Below are positions 17,640 through 26,666 of a stretch of DNA of 64,000 nucleotides, in pieces. Source of the stretch: Bacteroidaceae bacterium (lineage in GTDB: Bacteria > Bacteroidota > Bacteroidia > Bacteroidales > Bacteroidaceae); assembly GCA_017461605.1 (NCBI GenBank), contig JAFTXN010000005.1, forward strand, positions 62,001 through 126,000. The letters are read 5' to 3'. Made by a program: the position numbers and the translations under genes. The stretch's first letter is position 1. The number at the start of each line of letters is the position of its first letter. The notes under the pieces were generated by a model. It did no database searches and was not told where the DNA came from. It worked only from the letters and a program-made list of their open reading frames with translations.

Positions 17640-18296
17640 ATGAAGAAAAATACCATTACCCTCATCCTTTTTCTGCTTTGTGTCGGAGCAACGTTGTTTC
17701 CCCTCCGGACGGCAGCCACACCGCTTCCCGTTTCTGCCGAAGCCTCGTCAAAATCTCGCCCCAAGGTGCGCTTTTCTTTTGACGCTTATGCCGATCATCC
17801 GAAAGTGAAGCGAGTCTTTGTCTCGCAGGAGATGCTGGCCGCCGCATTGGCCAGCGGAACACTGAAGAACGGCACGTGGGACATCACACACATCGTGCAA
17901 CGTCTCACAAGCCTGCTGAGTCTTCACACACACAGTCGGAGCACTTCCCAACAGATGCGCTCAACCATGCAGGAGCTGAGCAAGAAAAAGCAGTACGAAC
18001 TCTTGATACACACCTATGCCAAGACGGCGGAGATACTGGCTTTCTGTCATCGTTCGGGTAGGGACAAGATTGATGAAATCGTGGTGTTCCGTTTTCGCGA
18101 CGGCTATTGCGGCCGCATCATCCAAATCACGGGCGATTTGCGTTCGGAGGACGTCATGCTGCTCATGAAGTTGAAATCGCGCCCCTCGGCCGAGAGTGGT
18201 TCGGAAGGTAATGCCGAATTTCCCAACGGCGACCTTTTGCAACGCTTGTCCGATGATTTTACGTTGAATTCCATTTCCCAACTCTCCGGATACTGA
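17640..18296 (+). CDS. DUF4252-like exported protein
   Basis: 218 residues with a signal peptide (ITLILFLLCVGATLFPLRTAATP). The mature region follows the DUF4252 pattern: a VKRVFVSQEML stretch, a helical middle with YELLIHTYAK, then a beta strand and a closing ITGDLRSEDVMLLMKL. DUF4252 proteins are commonly encoded next to ECF sigma and anti-sigma genes in Bacteroidetes, which supports the assignment. The function is unknown. It lies in the same operon as the sigma pair (54-bp gap) and CotH (19-bp gap). Confidence 0.6.
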   Translation: MKKNTITLILFLLCVGATLFPLRTAATPLPVSAEASSKSRPKVRFSFDAYADHPKVKRVFVSQEMLAAALASGTLKNGTWDITHIVQRLTSLLSLHTHSRSTSQQMRSTMQELSKKKQYELLIHTYAKTAEILAFCHRSGRDKIDEIVVFRFRDGYCGRIIQITGDLRSEDVMLLMKLKSRPSAESGSEGNAEFPNGDLLQRLSDDFTLNSISQLSGY

Positions 18297-18315
18297 GGAG
18301 AAGAATACCCTTGCC

Positions 18316-20469
18316 ATGCAATATTTTTCAAAAGCCTTGTGCGTGTTTCTTCTCCTCCTTTTGTCGCTTGCGGCTGCAGCGCAGGGAGTGGCTTTTCGCG
18401 ACGGAGAGGAATACCAGCTGCGTTGCCTCGATTGGCCGGCGGGCTGCGTGGTACCGATGCCCGATGCCGAAATCGGCGGACTCACTTCGTTTGTTTACAG
18501 ACTTGAAGCACAGCAGGATAAGTCTGACGGTTATTGGCGTGTGAAGCGTGTGCGAAAGGGCGAATACACCTTGCAACATGCTGCCACGCGTGGCTATCTT
18601 TCCTACGACGGTCGGCGCACCCGTACCCACCGTTATGTCACCTTGTTGCCCACTGCCGAATCGTCGTTGTCGCACTGGCGCATTTATCCCGGCAGTTCGG
18701 GCCTTGCCATCATCAATGTCGGCAGTTCGGGACATGCGCTCAACGTTCGTTACGGCTCGTTGCTCGTCGGTACGTATCGCAGTGGGAAAAACGTGCTCGG
18801 CGCGAACGAGCGCTTCTTCCTGGTAGATAAGAAGGGGCGTCCCGTTACCGAATTCGATGGCGGCGTGACGCTGACCGAACACTGCTTCGGCACGGCCGCC
18901 GGCACGCCGTCGGATATTCCGGTGTCGAAGCGTGGCAATGCCCGTCCCGTGCAGCATTCGTCGCGCCTCAAGTTCACGATTGATGGCCGTGTGCCCGTTT
19001 ACGACGAAGCCGGCCGCACCTATTTCCACACCTTGCCCGAGAGGCAGATGGGCCGCGACGCGAGTGTGCGTATCGTGGCCGAACCCTCGGCCGGCACGCC
19101 GCAGGGTGGCAAGCTCTATGTGGATGGAGTTGCAGTGGGCGACGGCAGACGTGCTACGCTTGTGCGGCCCGGTGCGGGGCGCGTACATCGTTTGGCCTGG
19201 GTCTGCGGTGTCGACACCATGGCTGTGGCGAATCTCACGTGCACTTTTCTGCCCATCGTAGAGCTTTCGGCCACGGCTGTGTCGCAGAAACCGTTTCGCC
19301 CGGGCACTTTGTGTTTGCATGACCCCTCTGCAGCAGCCGACAGCACGTATGCCGTTCGTTTGCGTTACCGTGGAGCTTCGGCTTTGGGGTTCTCCAAAAA
19401 ATCGCTGGCCGTGAAGCTCGTTTCTGCCACGGGAGCAAAAATCGACCGAAGCCTTTTGGGAATGCGCACGGACAATTACTGGATTTTGGATGCCATGGCT
19501 GTGGACCGGGCACGCATGCGAAACCGCGTGGCGATGGACCTGTGGATGGATATGAGCACTCCGCCCTATTATGACGCCCGAGGGAAGAAAGCCCGAACGG
19601 GAGTGCGCGGTCGCCCGGTGGAAGTGTTTTTCAACGGACGCTATCACGGTGTTTACCACCTCACCGAACGCATCGACCGAAAGCAGTTGGCATTGGCCAA
19701 AACCGAAGGCACAGAAGTGCGCGGCCTGCTCTATAAATCCACGCAATGGAGCACGTGGACGCTGCTCGGCTTTGACGGAGCGCAGCCTCCGGGTTATGAC
19801 AATGCCGGCAGCGTGTGGAACGCTTGGGAGTCTAAGTATCCCGAGCCGGATGCCGACGGAACGCGCACCGACTGGCAACCGCTTCGGAATGCCATCGCAC
19901 TGTGTGCCACGGCTTCGGATGCAGAATTCCGTGAAAGGGTGGGTGAGGTTTTTGACCTCCCCGTGGTGCGCGACTACTGGCTTTTCTGCGAATTGCTGCA
20001 CGCTGTGGATAATTCCGGAAAGAACATGTTCTGGGTCGTGGGCGATGTGCGTAAATCCATGATGCTCACGCCTGTTCCGTGGGACTTGGACGGAACGTTC
20101 GGACGCTCCTGGGACGGCCACCGAAGCGATGTACGTGCCTCCAACGACTATCGCCGTTTTCTCTTGCAGCAGGGGCATCAAAATGCATTGTTCGAGCGAC
20201 TTTACAAGCTCAATCCCGACGATTGGAACGAGCGTCTGGCCGAACGCTACCGCACCCTGCGGCATTCGCACTTCGACGTGAACCGGCTGATGGCGCGTTT
20301 CGAACATTATCACCGCCTCATGCAACTTTCGGGAGCCGACCGGCGCGAGCGCGAACGCTGGAACGGTTCCGGCGGCATCCGTCTGCGCTTCTCTGAAGAG
20401 CTTTCCTTCATCCGCAGTTGGCTTGAAGCGCGTCTCGAAAGCCTTGACCGGAAATACGATTACCATTGA
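18316..20469 (+). CDS. Secreted CotH kinase family protein
   Basis: 717 residues with a signal peptide (LCVFLLLLLSLAAAAQG). The C-terminal half (about 330-690) has CotH-type features: RGASALGFSKKSLAVKL, GVYHLTERIDRKQLALAK and the acidic TPVPWDLDGTFGRSWDG. CotH proteins are atypical protein kinases; in Bacteroidetes they are extracellular and their substrates are unknown. The N-terminal 300 residues contain a trefoil-like region (about 30-180: YTLQHAATRGYLSYD) and beta-sandwich segments. It closes the ECF sigma operon, so it may be produced in response to an envelope signal. Confidence 0.82.
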   Translation: MQYFSKALCVFLLLLLSLAAAAQGVAFRDGEEYQLRCLDWPAGCVVPMPDAEIGGLTSFVYRLEAQQDKSDGYWRVKRVRKGEYTLQHAATRGYLSYDGRRTRTHRYVTLLPTAESSLSHWRIYPGSSGLAIINVGSSGHALNVRYGSLLVGTYRSGKNVLGANERFFLVDKKGRPVTEFDGGVTLTEHCFGTAAGTPSDIPVSKRGNARPVQHSSRLKFTIDGRVPVYDEAGRTYFHTLPERQMGRDASVRIVAEPSAGTPQGGKLYVDGVAVGDGRRATLVRPGAGRVHRLAWVCGVDTMAVANLTCTFLPIVELSATAVSQKPFRPGTLCLHDPSAAADSTYAVRLRYRGASALGFSKKSLAVKLVSATGAKIDRSLLGMRTDNYWILDAMAVDRARMRNRVAMDLWMDMSTPPYYDARGKKARTGVRGRPVEVFFNGRYHGVYHLTERIDRKQLALAKTEGTEVRGLLYKSTQWSTWTLLGFDGAQPPGYDNAGSVWNAWESKYPEPDADGTRTDWQPLRNAIALCATASDAEFRERVGEVFDLPVVRDYWLFCELLHAVDNSGKNMFWVVGDVRKSMMLTPVPWDLDGTFGRSWDGHRSDVRASNDYRRFLLQQGHQNALFERLYKLNPDDWNERLAERYRTLRHSHFDVNRLMARFEHYHRLMQLSGADRRERERWNGSGGIRLRFSEELSFIRSWLEARLESLDRKYDYH

Positions 20470-20515
20470 CAATTTCGTCCCTCCCGTTCCGACATTTTTC
20501 TGTCCCATCTCGTAA

Positions 20516-20598
20516 AAAGTGGCAAGCCTTGCCACAAAAGTGGGAAGCGTTGCCAAAAAAGTGGCAGGCCTTGCCACTTTTCCGGCAAGCCTTGGCAG
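20516..20598 (+). repeat. 21-bp-phased palindromic repeat, copy D (divergent sequence)
   Basis: Four units start at 20519, 20540, 20561 and 20582: GTGGCAAGCCTTGCCAC, GTGGGAAGCGTTGCCAA, GTGGCAGGCCTTGCCAC and CCGGCAAGCCTTGGCAG. The period is exactly 21 bp as in the other copies, and GCAAGCCTTGC resembles the usual core, but the modules are different; the first is a perfect 17-bp palindrome apart from its central base. It sits between the CotH and receptor genes. Confidence 0.85.
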
Positions 20599-20679
20599 AA
20601 ATGGCAGAAGCGGAGGCGAAAATGCTCATCGGCATTCCGCGATTTTATCGACGAATATAAAAATTCAAAACCCCTCTTT

Positions 20680-23322
20680 ATGAAAAACATATCCCCTTTG
20701 TGGCAGCGCTTGGCAGCTGTTGTGTGGACGGCCTGTGCCTGTATCGTTTCGGCATCGGCGCAGACAGACGCAAGCACGCCGCCCGACACCGCTCGCTCGG
20801 TGCAACTGAAAACCGCCATGGTGAAAACCACACGTCTGGTGTTCGTGACGAAAAAAGACACAGTGATTTATGACATGGACGCCCTCGGTGCGAACAAAAA
20901 CGACATGCTCGGCGATGTCATCGCAAAGATGCCGGGACTTGAACTGCGCGACGGCGTGCTCTTCTTCAAGGGACGGCCGGTAAATCGTCTGCAGGTCAAT
21001 GGAACCGACTTTGTGCGTGGAGATACGCGCAAGGGGCTGGAAAATCTTCCGGCCTATATTATCAAGAACGTGAAAGCCTATGAAAGTCTTACGGACCAAG
21101 CGAAGATAACCGGCATCGACGATGGCGAACGTGAACAAGTGGTGGACGTAATCTTGAAAAAGGAGTATATGAATGTCTGGACGGGAAATGCCGACTTGGG
21201 ATATGGCACGGGCGATTATTGGCGAGCACGCGGTTTTGCCAATACCTTCACCGACCGAATGCGCGTGTCGCTCTACGGAGGTTTGGCCAATACCGGCGAA
21301 TATCAGAGCGTGGGTGCCAACGGCGACTGGTCGGACAACGGAGCCGGCTCCAGTGCCGGCGAAACCGTCTATAAGAAGCCCGGAACTTCCTTCATGTGGC
21401 GCAACCGAGACAAACAGGAGGGCGCAGGTTTCTTCAAGGTAGAGGGAGGATTGTGGTACGATTACAAAAAACACAACGACCGCATGGGCAGTGAGCAGGA
21501 AACCATTCTCGACGACGGTCATCGCTACATGGTTTTGGAAAGAAGCGTCCGCAGCACTGACCGCTCGGTGGGTGGAAATCTCTATTTCACATGGAAACCC
21601 ACGGATTATACGCACGTTGAGTTCGGGCCGCATTACAGTTATCGCGACTACCGCATTCGCAATCGCTCGTCGGAAGGGTGGTGGAACTCCCTCGATGCTG
21701 CTGCTTTCCCTTCGCCGCTCGACTCGCTCGAAGCCACAGATCCGGAAGGATGGCCGGCAGGGATGGCGGACTATTTGCAACGTGGCGAAACGCTGCGTGC
21801 GGACTATAAGCATGACTACGGCCACTGGTTCTGGGCCACGCACCGTCTGACGGAAAACAACTGGCGGCTGTCCGTGCGCAACCAGTTTTCGTGGAACGAC
21901 CAACATGCCCGGCAGAATTCGCTCAATGCGTATGAATACTTCCGCACGCTTTCCGGCGCTCCGGATGTGCAGAACCGATATGTCATTGGTGCCGGGCGAG
22001 ATCTCTCGTCCATGACTTTTGTGGATCTGAACATCCCGTTGAAAATTTTTGAAACACTGCGGTTCACCTACGGACACACTCGCAATCATTACACAAGCGA
22101 CAACGATGGCTTCCGCCTCGACTCCTTGGGCGGTCTCTATGCCGATCCGGAGGCTTATCTTGCCGTGTTCGGCACACTGCCGGCACAATCCGGATGGCAG
22201 GAGGCGACGCGCGAGGGCGAAACCACCGTGGATAACACGCTGACAACGACGAAGCACTGGGCGGAAGCCTATCTGCAATATCGCAAAGGCGGGTTCTATG
22301 CTTCGTTGCAGAACTGTTGGCGTTTCACCCACGATGTCATCGACTATGTGAAAGCCGGTTACGAACCGGAACACCTGACGCGCCAAGCCACGGAATATGT
22401 TTTTCACACTCAGCTCCGCTATGACACCGACAGCCTCGGGAAGTATGAACTCAGATACTTCTATTCCATCGATCCGCACAGCCTCTATAGTGCCCTCTCC
22501 GTGCCTGACAAAAGCGATCCGCTGAACATAAAGATGGGCAATACTGACTTGAAAAATCGCCGTATGCATGAGGTGAGTTTCAAGTATGATCGGACACTTC
22601 GTGCCAAGCGTTTTGTTTCGGCCGATGCGCGTTGGCGATACTATAAGCACTATCTCGTGCAGCGCACTTCCTACGACCCCTCTTCCGGCGTGAGTGTGCG
22701 ACAGCCGTCCACCGTCTCTGGGCAGTGGAATGCCCATGCCGCACTGACATTCAGCACTCCGCTCGATGCCGAACAGCATCTCAATTTCAGTGTGAGCGGA
22801 AGGTATGACTACACGCGCAGTCCGTATTATTCCGTAGCCACTTCCGGTGTTCCGCTCCAGCAGACCGGCAACGTGAATCAGTTGCGAGGAAACGTCAAGC
22901 TCAATGCCCGTTATGGAAAGTTCTTTGCCACGTTCTCGGCATTGGTCGGCTACACGCGAATCGACGGTACACAGGAGGCGGCTTCAGGGCTGGAAACTTG
23001 GAACAACCAGATACGTCTGGCGGCACAGTATGAACTGCCGTGGGACATCGACGTTCGTTCGCAGTTCACCCTGCGCCATTTTACAGGCAGCGGTGCGGAA
23101 GGCTTTGACCCCACACGCTGCATCTGGAATGCCACTGTGAGCAAGTCGCTGTTGCGCGACAAAAACCTGACGCTGCAGCTCGAACTTTCCGATTTACTCA
23201 ATCAGCGCGACCAGAGCTGGGCGCATGCCTTTGTCGGCGGTCGCAGTTCGGGATGGACCGATTGCGTGGGAAGATTCGCCATGCTTCACGTGATTTATAG
23301 TTTCAATACGAAAAGGAGATAG
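20680..23322 (+). CDS. Outer-membrane beta-barrel receptor, TonB-dependent type
   Basis: 880 residues with a signal peptide (LAAVVWTACACIVSASAQ). The N-terminal 150 residues form a plug-like domain: KTTRLVFVTKKDTVIYDMDA, MLGDVIAKMPGLELRDGVLF, GRPVNRLQVNGTDF. The rest is a long amphipathic barrel ending MLHVIYSFNTKRR. This matches the Bacteroidetes outer-membrane beta-barrel family related to TonB receptors. The carboxypeptidase-like N-terminal domain common in SusC is absent and no SusD follows, so a substrate cannot be guessed. It lies 210 bp after CotH, with repeat copy D between them. Confidence 0.8.
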   Translation: MKNISPLWQRLAAVVWTACACIVSASAQTDASTPPDTARSVQLKTAMVKTTRLVFVTKKDTVIYDMDALGANKNDMLGDVIAKMPGLELRDGVLFFKGRPVNRLQVNGTDFVRGDTRKGLENLPAYIIKNVKAYESLTDQAKITGIDDGEREQVVDVILKKEYMNVWTGNADLGYGTGDYWRARGFANTFTDRMRVSLYGGLANTGEYQSVGANGDWSDNGAGSSAGETVYKKPGTSFMWRNRDKQEGAGFFKVEGGLWYDYKKHNDRMGSEQETILDDGHRYMVLERSVRSTDRSVGGNLYFTWKPTDYTHVEFGPHYSYRDYRIRNRSSEGWWNSLDAAAFPSPLDSLEATDPEGWPAGMADYLQRGETLRADYKHDYGHWFWATHRLTENNWRLSVRNQFSWNDQHARQNSLNAYEYFRTLSGAPDVQNRYVIGAGRDLSSMTFVDLNIPLKIFETLRFTYGHTRNHYTSDNDGFRLDSLGGLYADPEAYLAVFGTLPAQSGWQEATREGETTVDNTLTTTKHWAEAYLQYRKGGFYASLQNCWRFTHDVIDYVKAGYEPEHLTRQATEYVFHTQLRYDTDSLGKYELRYFYSIDPHSLYSALSVPDKSDPLNIKMGNTDLKNRRMHEVSFKYDRTLRAKRFVSADARWRYYKHYLVQRTSYDPSSGVSVRQPSTVSGQWNAHAALTFSTPLDAEQHLNFSVSGRYDYTRSPYYSVATSGVPLQQTGNVNQLRGNVKLNARYGKFFATFSALVGYTRIDGTQEAASGLETWNNQIRLAAQYELPWDIDVRSQFTLRHFTGSGAEGFDPTRCIWNATVSKSLLRDKNLTLQLELSDLLNQRDQSWAHAFVGGRSSGWTDCVGRFAMLHVIYSFNTKRR

Positions 23323-23395
23323 GCGTGTCCAAGCACACCGGTGGGAAACCGAAGCGTCGGAGTCCGTCGTGAATAATAACATAGGCATTCCACGA

Positions 23396-23460
23396 TTTTT
23401 CGCAAGGTGTTTAGATTTTTCCGCAAGCACTGCAGAAAATTCTAAACACCTTGCAGATTT
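23396..23460 (+). repeat. 21-bp-phased modular repeat, copy E
   Basis: TCGCAAGGTGTTTAG (23400), CCGCAAGCACTGCAG (23421) and CTAAACACCTTGCAG (23442), 21 bp apart. The outer arms carry a compensated change relative to other copies: GGTG opposite CACC instead of GGCG opposite CGCC. The GGCATTCCACGATTTT flank at its left resembles the sequence to the right of copy D. Confidence 0.9.
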
Positions 23461-23491
23461 CCGGCCTTGCGCTTCCGCGTTTGGCTCTTGC

Positions 23492-23523
23492 TTTGCAGAG
23501 TTCGCAGGAAAGCCGTATCTTTG
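23492..23523 (+). promoter_or_regulatory. Promoter of the antitoxin-like gene
   Basis: TTTG at 23492-23495, 20 bp spacer, TATCTTTG at 23516-23523; 24 bp before the ATG. Confidence 0.75.
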
Positions 23524-23547
23524 TCGGCAAAGTCAAAGCAGAACATT

Positions 23548-23811
23548 ATGAACGGAATGCAACTGAAAGCCGAATTGCTTTACGAAGTCAGCAATATGGA
23601 GGAAAATCCCCAACTCCTAAAGAAGGCACTTGCCTGCATCAGAGAGATTTGCGGAAAATCCGCTTACCACACCGAGGAAGCACTCACTCCTTACACCCTT
23701 GAGGAACTGAATATGAGGGCTGCCGAGGCTGAAGAGGCCTATCGGCGAGGCGAATGCTTGTCTGCGGAGGAAGTGGATCGTGAGTTGGAAGAATTTATGC
23801 GCAGATTATGA
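23548..23811 (+). CDS. Small antitoxin-like protein
   Basis: 87 residues from the ATG at 23548, chosen because the promoter -7 box ends at 23523. The product is helical and acidic at its end (EELNMRAAEAEEAYRRGE, EEVDRELEEFMRRL), resembling the toxin-binding tails of RelB/ParD-type antitoxins. The stop overlaps the ATG of a toxin remnant (ATGA), the usual antitoxin-toxin coupling. It remains intact with a strong promoter though its partner is broken, so it may be a solitary antitoxin or may act on another toxin. Confidence 0.65.
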   Translation: MNGMQLKAELLYEVSNMEENPQLLKKALACIREICGKSAYHTEEALTPYTLEELNMRAAEAEEAYRRGECLSAEEVDRELEEFMRRL

Positions 23812-23912
23812 ATGTGAAAGTTCTTCCTCGTGCGAAGGAAGCCGACACGCTCGTGATAGCCGATGTGTGGGACACACGGCGTGAACCGAAAAACCTGATG
23901 CAAAATTTATGA
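23808..23912 (+). pseudogene. Truncated RelE/ParE-type toxin remnant
   Basis: 34 codons: MNVKVLPRAK joined directly to EADTLVIADVWDTRREPKNL and a short end. The second part has the closing pattern of RelE/ParE-family toxins (an IADVWDTRRxP strand), while the roughly 60 residues that should lie between are missing. An internal deletion fits. The reading frame survives, so a short peptide may still be made, but the RNA-cleaving or gyrase-binding core is gone. The assignment is by pattern and by its ATGA overlap with the upstream antitoxin-like gene. Confidence 0.6.
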
Positions 23913-24061
23913 CTGCATCGGCAGAAACGGGGGATGAGCACCAATACTTTCACCACCGACCTGCAAACTCGTGATTTCAAAAACGGAAGCCCTGCAGGCT
24001 TTCTCAAAAAATCCTCAAAAATTAGTGATGAAAAAACAACAAATCTCCAAATTTTTATTGC

Positions 24062-24069
24062 TACTTTTG
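24062..24069 (+). promoter_or_regulatory. Putative promoter of the murG-ftsZ cluster
   Basis: TACTTTTG at 24062-24069 matches the -7 box, 28 bp before the murG ATG. No TTG is evident at -33. Confidence 0.5.
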
Positions 24070-24097
24070 CCTATCACTATATACTGTAGCAAAAAGC

Positions 24098-25207
24098 ATG
24101 GAGGAACTCAGGATAATTATTAGCGGCGGCGGCACGGGCGGACACATATTTCCGGCCGTCTCGATAGCCGATGCCATTCGTCGCAAACGCCCCGACGCAC
24201 GCATACTCTTCGTGGGCGCAGAAGGGCGTATGGAGATGCAACGTGTGCCTGCGGCGGGCTATGACATCAAAGGCTTGCCTGTGGCCGGATTCGACCGGAA
24301 GAATCTGCTGAACAACGTGGGCGTGTTGCTCAAGTTGATGCGCAGTCGCAAGTTGGCACGCCGAATTGTTGAAGAATTCAAGCCGCAAGTGGCGGTGGGC
24401 GTGGGCGGATATGCCAGTGGTCCGACACTCAATGTGGCCGGCGGTATGGGAATTCCTACCTTGCTGCAGGAACAGAATTCGTACGCCGGTGTTACCAACA
24501 AGTTGCTGGCCAAAAAGGCGCATTGCATCTGTGTGGCCTACGACGGCATGGAGCGTTTCTTTCCCAAGGATCGCATCATCTTCACCGGCAATCCGGTGCG
24601 TCAGAACCTGCTTTCTGCTCCCGGTCGCGAGGAGGCTGTGAAATCCTTCGGCCTTGATCCCGAAAAGCGCACGCTGCTCATCGTGGGCGGCTCGCTGGGC
24701 GCACGTTCGCTCAACGAGAGTGTGTTGGGCAACCTGCACCTCATACGCCAGCAGACCGAAGTTCAGTTTGTGTGGCAGACGGGTAAATTCTACAGCAACG
24801 AGATTCGCGAAACGTTGGCCCAACGCGGCAAACCCGATAACCTGGTCGTGACCGACTTCATTGCAGACATGGCTGCGGCCTATGCGGCTGCCGATCTGGT
24901 CATCTCACGTGCAGGCGCCGGCAGTATCTCCGAGTTTTGCTTGCTGGGGAAACCGGTAATCCTTGTGCCTTCGCCCAATGTGGCCGAGGACCATCAGACC
25001 AAGAACGCCCAAGCCTTGGTGCAGAAGGATGCGGCCATCATGGTGGCAGATGCCGATGCAAGACGCACACTCCTGCCGATGGCCATCAACACCGCGATGG
25101 ACAAAAAGCTGCTGGCACGTCTGGCTGACAACATCCGCCTCTTGGCGCGTCCCAATGCGGCGGACGACATTGCCGACGAAGTGATAAAATTGGCCGAAAG
25201 AAGATAG
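24098..25207 (+). CDS. murG: UDP-N-acetylglucosamine transferase MurG
   Basis: 369 residues. It transfers GlcNAc from UDP-GlcNAc to lipid I, making lipid II on the cytoplasmic face of the inner membrane. The N-terminal GGGTGGHIFPA loop (residues 9-19), VGVGGYASGP in the middle, and the C-terminal GGSLGARSLNE and SRAGAGSISEF donor-binding motifs are intact. It is the first gene of a tight murG-murC-ftsQ-ftsA-ftsZ run. In most Bacteroidales ftsW and murD precede it; here a receptor and a toxin-antitoxin remnant do. Confidence 0.97.
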   Translation: MEELRIIISGGGTGGHIFPAVSIADAIRRKRPDARILFVGAEGRMEMQRVPAAGYDIKGLPVAGFDRKNLLNNVGVLLKLMRSRKLARRIVEEFKPQVAVGVGGYASGPTLNVAGGMGIPTLLQEQNSYAGVTNKLLAKKAHCICVAYDGMERFFPKDRIIFTGNPVRQNLLSAPGREEAVKSFGLDPEKRTLLIVGGSLGARSLNESVLGNLHLIRQQTEVQFVWQTGKFYSNEIRETLAQRGKPDNLVVTDFIADMAAAYAAADLVISRAGAGSISEFCLLGKPVILVPSPNVAEDHQTKNAQALVQKDAAIMVADADARRTLLPMAINTAMDKKLLARLADNIRLLARPNAADDIADEVIKLAERR

Positions 25208-25232
25208 AAACAGCTAAACTTTTCGCTCTATA

Positions 25233-26633
25233 ATGAAAGCAGAAGACATCAAATCCGTATACTTCGTGGGAGCCGGCGGCATCGGCATGAGCGCACTCGA
25301 GCGCTACTTCCTGTCGGTCGGAAAGGCTGTGGCGGGATATGACCGCACACCCTGCGCCCTAACAGAAGCCCTCCGCAAAGAAGGAGCCGATATTCACTAT
25401 GAAGACAACGCCGAGCTGATTCCCGAAGTGTGCCGCGACAAGCAGCATACCTTGGTGGTCTACACGCCGGCCATCCCGGCCGATCACACGGAGTTGGCCT
25501 ATTTTCGCAGCAACGGCTTCACCATAAAGAAGCGTGCCGAGGTGCTGGGTACACTCACACAGGCCATGCGTGGGCTGTGCGTGGCCGGAACTCACGGCAA
25601 GACGTCGACTTCGGCCATGACCGCCCATTTGTTGCACCAAAGCATTGGCTGCAATGCTTTCTTGGGAGGCATAACAAAAAACTACGGCACGAATTATCTG
25701 CTGTCGCAGGCCAGTCCTTACGTAGTCATCGAAGCCGATGAGTTCGACCGCTCTTTCCATCACCTCAGGCCTTATGCAACCGTCATCACAGCCACCGACG
25801 CCGACCACCTCGACATCTACGGAACGGAAGAGGCGTATCTGGAGAGCTTCAGGCACTACACAACGCTGATACAGCCCGGTGGAGCATTGGTGGTGCACTG
25901 CGGATTGGCCATGAAGGAGAGTCTGCAGCCCGGTGTGCGGCGCTACGATTACGCCCGGCACGAAGGCGATTTTCACGCCGAGAACATACGTATCGGCGGT
26001 GGGCGCATCGTTTTCGACCTGGTATCACCCTTTGAGAACATCAAGGACGTGGAATTGGGCGTGCCGGTCAGCATCAATATCGACAATGGTATAGCAGCCA
26101 TGGCGCTGGCTCAGATTGCGGGAGTGCCCTCTGAAGATATTCGTTGTGCCATGTTGAGTTTCGGCGGTGTGGACAGACGTTTCGACTTCCATATCAAGAC
26201 CGACCGCTGTGTGCTCCTGAGCGACTACGCCCATCATCCGGAAGAGATCAAGCAGAGCATACTCTCCGTGCGTGAGGTCTTCGACGGCCGCAAGGTGTCT
26301 GCAGTTTTCCAGCCGCACCTCTACAGCCGCACCCGCGACTTCTACAAAGAATTTGCCGCAGCCCTGTCGCTGCTCGACGAGGTGGTGTTGCTCGACATCT
26401 ATCCCGCAAGAGAACTGCCCCTGCCCGGCGTTACTTCGCAACTGATCTACGATGAGCTGCGTCCCGACATGAAGAAGCGCATGGCACATCTCGAAGATTT
26501 GCAGGCACTGGCCGAAAACGAGGATTTCGATGTGCTCATTGTGCTCGGTGCCGGTGATGCCGACAATTATGTGCCCGCGATGGCAGAAGTGCTTCGCAAG
26601 AAATATGCACTCGAGAGCGGAAATAACCACTGA
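25233..26633 (+). CDS. murC: UDP-N-acetylmuramate-L-alanine ligase MurC
   Basis: 466 residues. It adds L-alanine to UDP-MurNAc, the first stem-peptide step, using ATP. Visible: the nucleotide-sugar loop GAGGIGMSALERY (about 12), the Mur ligase P-loop GTHGKTSTS (about 119), IEADEFDRSF, ATDADHLDIYGT and the C-terminal DYAHHPEEI with FQPHLYSRT. It lies 25 bp after murG. Length is typical for MurC rather than Mpl. Confidence 0.97.
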   Translation: MKAEDIKSVYFVGAGGIGMSALERYFLSVGKAVAGYDRTPCALTEALRKEGADIHYEDNAELIPEVCRDKQHTLVVYTPAIPADHTELAYFRSNGFTIKKRAEVLGTLTQAMRGLCVAGTHGKTSTSAMTAHLLHQSIGCNAFLGGITKNYGTNYLLSQASPYVVIEADEFDRSFHHLRPYATVITATDADHLDIYGTEEAYLESFRHYTTLIQPGGALVVHCGLAMKESLQPGVRRYDYARHEGDFHAENIRIGGGRIVFDLVSPFENIKDVELGVPVSINIDNGIAAMALAQIAGVPSEDIRCAMLSFGGVDRRFDFHIKTDRCVLLSDYAHHPEEIKQSILSVREVFDGRKVSAVFQPHLYSRTRDFYKEFAAALSLLDEVVLLDIYPARELPLPGVTSQLIYDELRPDMKKRMAHLEDLQALAENEDFDVLIVLGAGDADNYVPAMAEVLRKKYALESGNNH

Positions 26634-26666
26634 GGAGTAAACCTTCAAAACAAACATTCCTGAAAA

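Noticed and set aside
18328-20577. A 749-codon open frame on the minus strand opposite CotH
   Set aside because: The plus-strand gene has a signal peptide and CotH motifs. The antisense frame has no recognisable domain and reflects the high-GC codon pattern of the real gene. The 704- and 807-codon antisense frames at 20665-22779 and 40305-42728 were rejected for the same reason.
23548-23912. A working type II toxin-antitoxin system
   Set aside because: The toxin frame is only 34 codons and lacks the catalytic core, so it is called a pseudogene.
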